Shown: piece by piece, positions 5,090 through 8,650 of the stretch
Layout of the letters: every line of letters starts with the position of its first letter
Position numbering within the stretch: position 1 is the stretch's first letter
Position numbers and translations under genes: made by a program
DNA from: Acetobacteraceae bacterium
GTDB taxonomy: Bacteria; Pseudomonadota; Alphaproteobacteria; Acetobacterales; Acetobacteraceae
Length of the DNA stretch: 8,650 nt
Direction: 5' to 3'
Assembly (NCBI GenBank): GCA_030044345.1
Contig: JASHVY010000577.1
Span: 1 to 8,650 of the forward strand
Notes under the pieces: model-generated
Told to the model about the DNA's origin: nothing
What the model saw: only the letters and a program-made list of their open reading frames with translations
Databases searched by the model: none

Positions 5090-6460
5090 TTAACGTGCAA
5101 AAGCGACGACGCTCTCAAGCTGTGCGGACCAGCGGAACTGATCGATCGGCGTCGCCGCGAGAATCTGATAGTCAGCGTCACGCAAATACCGTGCGTCTCG
5201 TGAGAGAGTCGCTGGATTGCAGCTCACATAGATGATGCGCGGCACCCCGCATGCGGCCAGCGCCACCATCTGCGGCGCGGCGCCGATATAGGGTGGATCG
5301 AGCACGACGGCCGACGCGCCGCCCAGCTCCTCCGCGCTCAGCGGCTGGCCGGCCAGGTCACGAGGAATGGCCGTGATCCGCCGGCCGGCCGCGGCGCGCC
5401 GCAAAGACGCCACGGCAGGATCATCGCCCTCATACGCGATGACATGGGCCCGCTCGGAAAGCGGGAATGTCAGCGTACCGCAACCGGCGAACAACTCGAC
5501 GATGCGGGCCCGCGCTGGAAGAGATTGCGGCAGGCTCGCGAGAACGGCGGCGACGATCGCCGCCTGCCCCTCGGGTGTGGCCTGGAGAAAGGCGCCGGGC
5601 GGCGGGAAAACGGAGACCCCGGAAAGAGAGATCACCGGCGGGCGCAGCAGGCACACGGGCTCGGGCATGTCTTTGCCGCGCGCCCAGGAAATGCGCGCAA
5701 GGCCGTAAGCATCGGCGAAGCGTGTCAATGATGTGCGATCGGACGTGGTGAGTTCGCCATCGGTGCGGAGCAGCAAGTCCGCACCATTCTCGAGCAGGTT
5801 CAGGATCGCCGAACCGTTTCGCCGCAGTGCCGTCAATGGGGCGAGGGCCAGACGCAGCGGCGCGATCAGTTCGGCAAGGGAGGGTTCCAGCACAATACAA
5901 GCCTGGAGATCGACGATATCGGCGCTGCGGCGCCGATGCAGCCCGACTTGCACCGCCCCCGCAGCGCGCCGCGCCGCCAGATCCACCCGCCGCCTGCTGC
6001 CGGGCCGGCTCTGTGAGACGGGTGCGACCGGCACGTCGGGGAAGCCGGCGCGCACCAGGGCCGTGCGCAGCAGGCTGGACTTCCATGCGGCATAGGCATC
6101 GTCGCGCCAGTGTTGAAGCGCGCAGCCGCCACAAGCGCCGAAATGCGGGCAGGGTGGCGATACACGTTCGGGGCTTGGCTCCAGGATGGTGATAGGCTCG
6201 GCTGCCCAGCCTTCGCCGCGCAGGGCTGTCGTGCGCGCTTTGACAAGCTCCCCGGGCAAGGTTCCCGCGATGTAGAGCTTCGTGCCGTCCGCGTGCACGG
6301 CAATGCCATCGCCGTCCGCCCCGATCCGGTCGATACGAACTTCAGTCGCCGTCACCGCGTGTTCCGGTCGCTTCGCACGCGATCCGAGACCGGATATGTC
6401 GGTGCCGCGTGATTTCCGAAGCGCTTTCCGTTTCCCACTTGACACCCCTCGCAGGGTCAT
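5090..6460 (-). CDS. RlmD/TrmA-family 23S rRNA (uracil-C5)-methyltransferase
   Basis: This encodes 456 residues. Characterised RlmD enzymes methylate carbon 5 of U1939 in 23S rRNA with S-adenosylmethionine. Domain order: a basic leader (1-35), a TRAM-type RNA-binding beta domain (about 38-95), the 4Fe-4S motif CPHFGACGGC (Cys104, Cys110, Cys113, fourth ligand Cys188 in QACIVLEP), a middle region, then a Rossmann methyltransferase domain. That domain has the SAM motif VELFAGCGTLTFPL (from about 321), LDPPY (387-391), catalytic Cys414 in VSCNPATLSRD and Glu449 near the end (ESVV). The Cys-x5-Cys-x2-Cys spacing matches RlmD. Family members with other uracil targets (RlmC, TrmA) or unspecified class I RNA methyltransferases are alternatives, so no symbol is given. 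ATG 6460 has AGGGA seven bases upstream. TTG 6466 is poor. A GTG at 6355 would remove the basic leader and is a possible alternative. Confidence 0.92.
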   Translation of the reverse strand: MTLRGVSSGKRKALRKSRGTDISGLGSRAKRPEHAVTATEVRIDRIGADGDGIAVHADGTKLYIAGTLPGELVKARTTALRGEGWAAEPITILEPSPERVSPPCPHFGACGGCALQHWRDDAYAAWKSSLLRTALVRAGFPDVPVAPVSQSRPGSRRRVDLAARRAAGAVQVGLHRRRSADIVDLQACIVLEPSLAELIAPLRLALAPLTALRRNGSAILNLLENGADLLLRTDGELTTSDRTSLTRFADAYGLARISWARGKDMPEPVCLLRPPVISLSGVSVFPPPGAFLQATPEGQAAIVAAVLASLPQSLPARARIVELFAGCGTLTFPLSERAHVIAYEGDDPAVASLRRAAAGRRITAIPRDLAGQPLSAEELGGASAVVLDPPYIGAAPQMVALAACGVPRIIYVSCNPATLSRDARYLRDADYQILAATPIDQFRWSAQLESVVAFAR

Positions 6461-6666
6461 GCCCAAATCCCTATCGGATGACTAGATATTTATGGATGCG
6501 CGTCGCCCCAGCGGGAGAAGGTCTGTTCGTGTAGGATCGGCGCGAGGAAACATGCCGATGCCGCCACCTTCGCTCTGCTGCCCGCGTGCTCCCCGATATT
6601 CGGAAGCGCCCGGAATAGAACGCTCCTGGCATCGACCCTTCGGCGCGTTGGGCAAAGAAAAGGACA
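6461..6666. promoter_or_regulatory. Divergent intergenic region with ribosome-binding sites for both flanking genes
   Basis: About 200 bases separate the minus-strand methyltransferase from the plus-strand dioxygenase. AGGGA on the minus strand (6472 to 6468) sets the methyltransferase start at 6460 with 7-base spacing. AAAAGGA (6658-6664) precedes the dioxygenase. It is only 2 bases from ATG 6667 but 8 bases from ATG 6673, favouring the latter. An AT-rich patch (about 6480-6495) stands out from the GC-rich surroundings and may hold -10 elements, but I cannot match a full promoter. Short open frames here look like non-coding shadow. Confidence 0.5.
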
Positions 6667-6672
6667 ATGGAT

Positions 6673-7500
6673 ATGACTTATGAAACAATCCAGGTCACGA
6701 AGCTGACACCGCATCTTGGTGCCGAGATCGCCGGCATCGATCTCAGCGGCGCACTGAGCAACCGGGAAATCGACGAGTTGCATTCCGCTCTCGCCGAGCA
6801 TCAGGTGATCTTCTTCCGCGACCAGAAGCTGGATTACGGTAGCGCAAAAACACTCGGCCGCTATTTCGGGGAGCTGCATATTCATCCCAATACGCCCGGC
6901 CCCGAAGGCCATCCGGAAGTCCTGCCCATTCATGCAGACGCGAACAGCAAGCGCGTCGCCGGCGAGCGCTGGCATTCAGACGTTTCGTGCGATCTGGAAC
7001 CACCTCTCGGCAGCATCCTCTATCTTCATACCGTGCCGCCCGTCGGCGGCGATACCTTGTTCGCCAGCCAGTCCGCGGCGTACGATGCGCTCTCCCCGCG
7101 CATGAAGACATATCTGGAAGGGTTGACGGCCTTCCATGACGGCGGCCCGACCTATCGTGCGACCAACGCCATTCTCGGCATCCCGGAGACCGGAAAGATC
7201 TATCCAAACGCGGTGCATCCGGTGGTGCGCACCCATCCTGTGACGGGGCGCAAGGCACTCTTCGTCAATCGTGGGTTCACCATTCGCATCAATGAACTGC
7301 CGGAAGACGAAAGCCGTGCCGTTCTCCACTTTCTTTTCGAGCACAGCACGAAGCCGGACTTCCAGGTACGTTTTCGCTGGCATCCGCACTCAGTCGCGTT
7401 TTGGGACAATCGCGCGGTCCAGCATCTCGCGGTGTGGGACTATTTTCCCCAGACTCGGTCGGGATTCCGCATCACGATCAAGGGCGATCGGCCATTCTGA
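6673..7500 (+). CDS. TauD/TfdA-family Fe(II)/2-oxoglutarate dioxygenase
   Basis: This encodes 275 residues, the size of E. coli TauD, with strong similarity along its length as I recall that sequence (LTPHLGAEIAGIDL, HQVIFFRDQ, FGELHIHP, HPVVRTHPVTGRKALFVN.GFT.RI, WDNR..QH). Counting from ATG 6673, the iron-binding facial triad is His101 and Asp103 (WHSD) plus His251 (VQHLAVWDY). Arg262 and Arg266 (RSGFR) match the 2-oxoglutarate and sulfonate-side arginines of TauD. The enzyme hydroxylates a substrate with oxygen and 2-oxoglutarate; in TauD this releases sulfite from taurine. Tyr73 and Asn95 of TauD, which help hold taurine, appear replaced (HPNT instead of HPVY; Ala or Val in the second site), so taurine is doubtful and no symbol is given. 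ATG 6673 has the better-spaced AAAAGGA; ATG 6667 (two extra residues) is possible. No sulfonate transporter is nearby. Confidence 0.9.
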   Translation: MTYETIQVTKLTPHLGAEIAGIDLSGALSNREIDELHSALAEHQVIFFRDQKLDYGSAKTLGRYFGELHIHPNTPGPEGHPEVLPIHADANSKRVAGERWHSDVSCDLEPPLGSILYLHTVPPVGGDTLFASQSAAYDALSPRMKTYLEGLTAFHDGGPTYRATNAILGIPETGKIYPNAVHPVVRTHPVTGRKALFVNRGFTIRINELPEDESRAVLHFLFEHSTKPDFQVRFRWHPHSVAFWDNRAVQHLAVWDYFPQTRSGFRITIKGDRPF

Positions 7501-7702
7501 GTCCCCCAAGGTCCGCGCGTGCTTCCGCCGGGACGCTTATGGCGCTTGTTTCGTCTTGGAGCACCCAACGCCCGATAGGCCTGCCGGTCCTCGCGTCGAT
7601 GGTCCATTGCAGCGAAACGATGAGTCGCTCGGGGGCTCTGATGAGTTGGGTCGTCTCACGAGCGAACTCACACAGGCGATCCGTGCTAAGCAGCGCGGTC
7701 AT
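7478..7702 (-). CDS. Small hypothetical protein (74 aa)
   Basis: This frame is supported mainly by its start signal: AGGGGGAGG (minus strand, 7719 to 7711) lies 8 bases before ATG 7702, the best Shine-Dalgarno in the window. The product reads like a folded soluble protein in its first 50 residues: an amphipathic helix (LLSTDRLCEFARETTQLIRA) followed by a beta-rich part (RLIVSLQWTIDARTGRPIGRWVL). A loose tail follows. No signal peptide or membrane segment is seen and I do not recognise the family. The last 23 bases overlap the 3' end of the dioxygenase gene in the antisense direction, so the final residues (GLRMADRP) are constrained by that gene. It is downstream of the broken exported-protein gene on the same strand, separated by 86 bases with an inverted repeat. 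It may be a standalone small gene. Confidence 0.55.
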   Translation of the reverse strand: MTALLSTDRLCEFARETTQLIRAPERLIVSLQWTIDARTGRPIGRWVLQDETSAISVPAEARADLGGLRMADRP

Positions 7703-7710
7703 TGGTCGTG

Positions 7711-7719
7711 CCTCCCCCT
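7711..7719 (-). promoter_or_regulatory. Strong ribosome-binding site for the 74-aa ORF
   Basis: On the minus strand the sequence is AGGGGGAGG, close to the perfect anti-16S complement, eight bases before ATG 7702. In a GC-rich genome a G-rich patch can arise by chance, but the spacing is ideal. This site is the main reason to accept the small ORF. Confidence 0.6.
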
Positions 7720-7738
7720 ATCGATGGGAGACATCAAA

Positions 7739-7776
7739 GCGTAACGATCGCTGAGGCGCTGTGACCTGCGTTACGC
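7739..7776 (-). terminator. Possible weak terminator after the exported-protein gene
   Basis: A perfect 8-bp inverted repeat, GCGTAACG (7739-7746) with CGTTACGC (7769-7776), encloses a 22-base loop. It lies 12 bases past the stop codon of the minus-strand gene at 7789-8188. On that strand the stem is followed by a short TTTGATG, which is not a convincing T-run. It may be a weak terminator or an operator between two co-directional genes. Confidence 0.3.
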
Positions 7777-7788
7777 CGGAATTGGGTT

Positions 7789-8188
7789 CTAGTTGGCGTT
7801 GCCCCAGACGCGAACCCCGTTGGAGCCTGTGCAGTAGCAGGCAGTCCCGGGCGGCACCGGGGTCTCCATCGGGCATACATTGGCCCCCGCGTAGCAGGAC
7901 TGCGCGGGCGCCGAGGAAGGTGATCCGGGCTGGTAGGGGGCATAACCCGAGGGCGGGGGGTGGAGCGTAGTAGGCCGGAGGCGGCGGATAGGCCGGGGCC
8001 GGGTAGACATAGACCGGGGGCGGCGGTGGGTAGTACGGCCACGGGGCGACGAAGAAGGGCACACCGAAACCGATCCAGACCCCGGCCCGGGCCAGCCCGG
8101 GAAGCGCAAGCAGGATGAGCGCACCTATGCCGGCGGCCGCGAAGGCCAGCAATCTGAGTACGTGCTGCCGGGGAACACGTTGCATCAT
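7789..8188 (-). pseudogene. Exported Pro/Tyr-rich protein with Cys-rich tail, frameshifted in a G6 run
   Basis: The first 78 residues start at ATG 8188 (or 8185). They include a clear signal peptide (basic start, hydrophobic core LLAFAAAGIGALILLALPG, likely cleavage after LARA) and then a Pro/Tyr-rich stretch (YPPPPPVYVYPAPAYPPPP). At a run of six G (plus strand 7955-7960) the frame is lost. Removing one base restores a 132-residue protein ending SCYAGANVCPMETPVPPG, then a second Cys pair (CYC) and VWGNAN, with a stop at 7789-7791. This tail (CYAG..VCP....PPG..C.C) is a pattern I associate with small exported proteins of Acetobacteraceae. As read, translation continues in the wrong frame to 7718 and loses the four cysteines. 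The cause may be a homopolymer sequencing error, slippage-based phase variation, or true decay. Its role is unknown; a periplasmic or surface location is inferred. Confidence 0.7.
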
Positions 8189-8419
8189 AATAACTTTACC
8201 CGAATCCTGTATCAGAATTATGTCACCCTGTTGAGCCTCCTCAAGCTGCCCAAGTGAGCGGAAGGGGCAGCGGGCAGACGCGCTGTCAGTGCGATGTCTG
8301 CGTGCGATCGGCCAAAGCGGTTCTGGTGTCGTCTCGAGATCCAGACGCTCGCCTCCCCGCGACGCTCCACCCATTCCGTCGTCACAAAATGCTTTGAAAT
8401 GCACGGACATCTACGCAAG
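8189..8419. other. Intergenic stretch with no clear gene
   Basis: This is upstream of the exported-protein gene. The minus-strand frame of that gene is open back to an ATG at 8410, but the added 74 residues show no domain character and would place the signal peptide internally, so I do not treat them as coding. An AT-richer patch at about 8185-8222 is the likely promoter region of the exported-protein gene, but I cannot pick a dependable -35/-10 pair. Nothing else stands out. Confidence 0.4.
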
Positions 8420-8650
8420 TCAGGTAGGATAATCTGGCGGAACTGCTTGTAGAAACGCGATTAAGCTCTTCGTCGGCACGGAAGCGGCCAAATCTTCCAT
8501 GACGGCTCGGAACGTTAAGGCCGCGATGGCCCTGCGACCGAGAAGGCTTGAGAACATTTCATGGACAAATCCCCTACGCGATGGGGCCGTCGCAGAGCTG
8601 ATGTGGGTCCGGACACCAGCCGAGATATCGGGGATGGCATATATCTTAAA
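8420..8650 (-). CDS. Unrecognised open frame entering from the right edge (C-terminal part)
   Basis: On the minus strand the frame from 8650 to the TGA at 8422-8420 has 76 sense codons and no stop. It is open to the edge, so the start lies outside the window. The translation begins FKIYAIPDISAGVRTHISSA and ends KSLIAFLQAVPPDYPT. It has a plausible helical stretch (RRAIAALTFRAVMEDLAA) and ordinary composition, unlike the Arg/Pro/Gly-rich shadow frames elsewhere. I do not recognise the family. Codons such as TTA, CTA and ATA and a lower GC content than the core genes hint at accessory or decayed DNA. An internal ATG exists (HEMFSS), so a short separate ORF is possible. Chance openness at this length is unlikely but not excluded. 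Confidence 0.35.
   Translation of the reverse strand, partial: FKIYAIPDISAGVRTHISSATAPSRRGFVHEMFSSLLGRRAIAALTFRAVMEDLAASVPTKSLIAFLQAVPPDYPT

Noticed and set aside
7718..8410. A single 230-residue protein on the minus strand
   Set aside because: It places a signal peptide in the middle and loses the Cys-rich tail; the frame is better explained by a one-base shift in the G6 run.

Overview
The window is a GC-rich bacterial chromosomal stretch, most likely from an alphaproteobacterium of the Acetobacteraceae / acidophilic Rhodospirillales type. That is an inference from recall and could not be searched. It rests on the high GC, the codon use, a small membrane protein (938-1414) and a proline/tyrosine-rich exported protein with a Cys-rich tail (7789-8188), both of which resemble proteins I associate with that group.

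Layout, left to right. 1-177 (minus) is the N-terminal part of a YkoP-like domain protein that runs off the left edge. 178-937 has no convincing gene. It holds a 155-bp palindromic repeat (529-683) followed by four consecutive hairpins (688-906). 938-1414 (minus) is a single-pass membrane protein. 1583-2698 and 2701-4365 (plus) form a tight two-gene unit: a PhnW-type aminotransferase and formate-tetrahydrofolate ligase (fhs). A second, better-preserved copy of the palindromic repeat (4363-4511) begins exactly on the fhs stop codon. 4604-5083 (plus) is a GFA/CENP-V-type zinc protein. It converges, with a 6-bp gap, on 5090-6460 (minus), an RlmD/TrmA-type rRNA uracil-C5 methyltransferase with a 4Fe-4S site. 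6673-7500 (plus) is a TauD-like iron/2-oxoglutarate dioxygenase. 7478-7702 (minus) is a small unrecognised ORF with a strong Shine-Dalgarno sequence. 7789-8188 (minus) is a secreted Pro/Tyr-rich protein broken by a one-base shift in a G6 run. 8420-8650 (minus) is an open frame that enters from the right edge and is not recognised.

Functionally, fhs activates formate onto tetrahydrofolate. The aminotransferase joined to it suggests a link between glyoxylate/glycine/serine-type amine chemistry and one-carbon units rather than classical phosphonate breakdown, because no phosphonatase, dehydrogenase or phosphonate transporter is visible. The GFA protein next door may be part of the same C1 theme, although the function of that family is poorly fixed. 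The other genes look like unrelated housekeeping or accessory loci.

The most unusual content is non-coding: the two copies of the palindromic element with GATCAAT/ATTGATC ends, and the chain of hairpins directly beside copy 1. I see no complete novel defence or mobile system.
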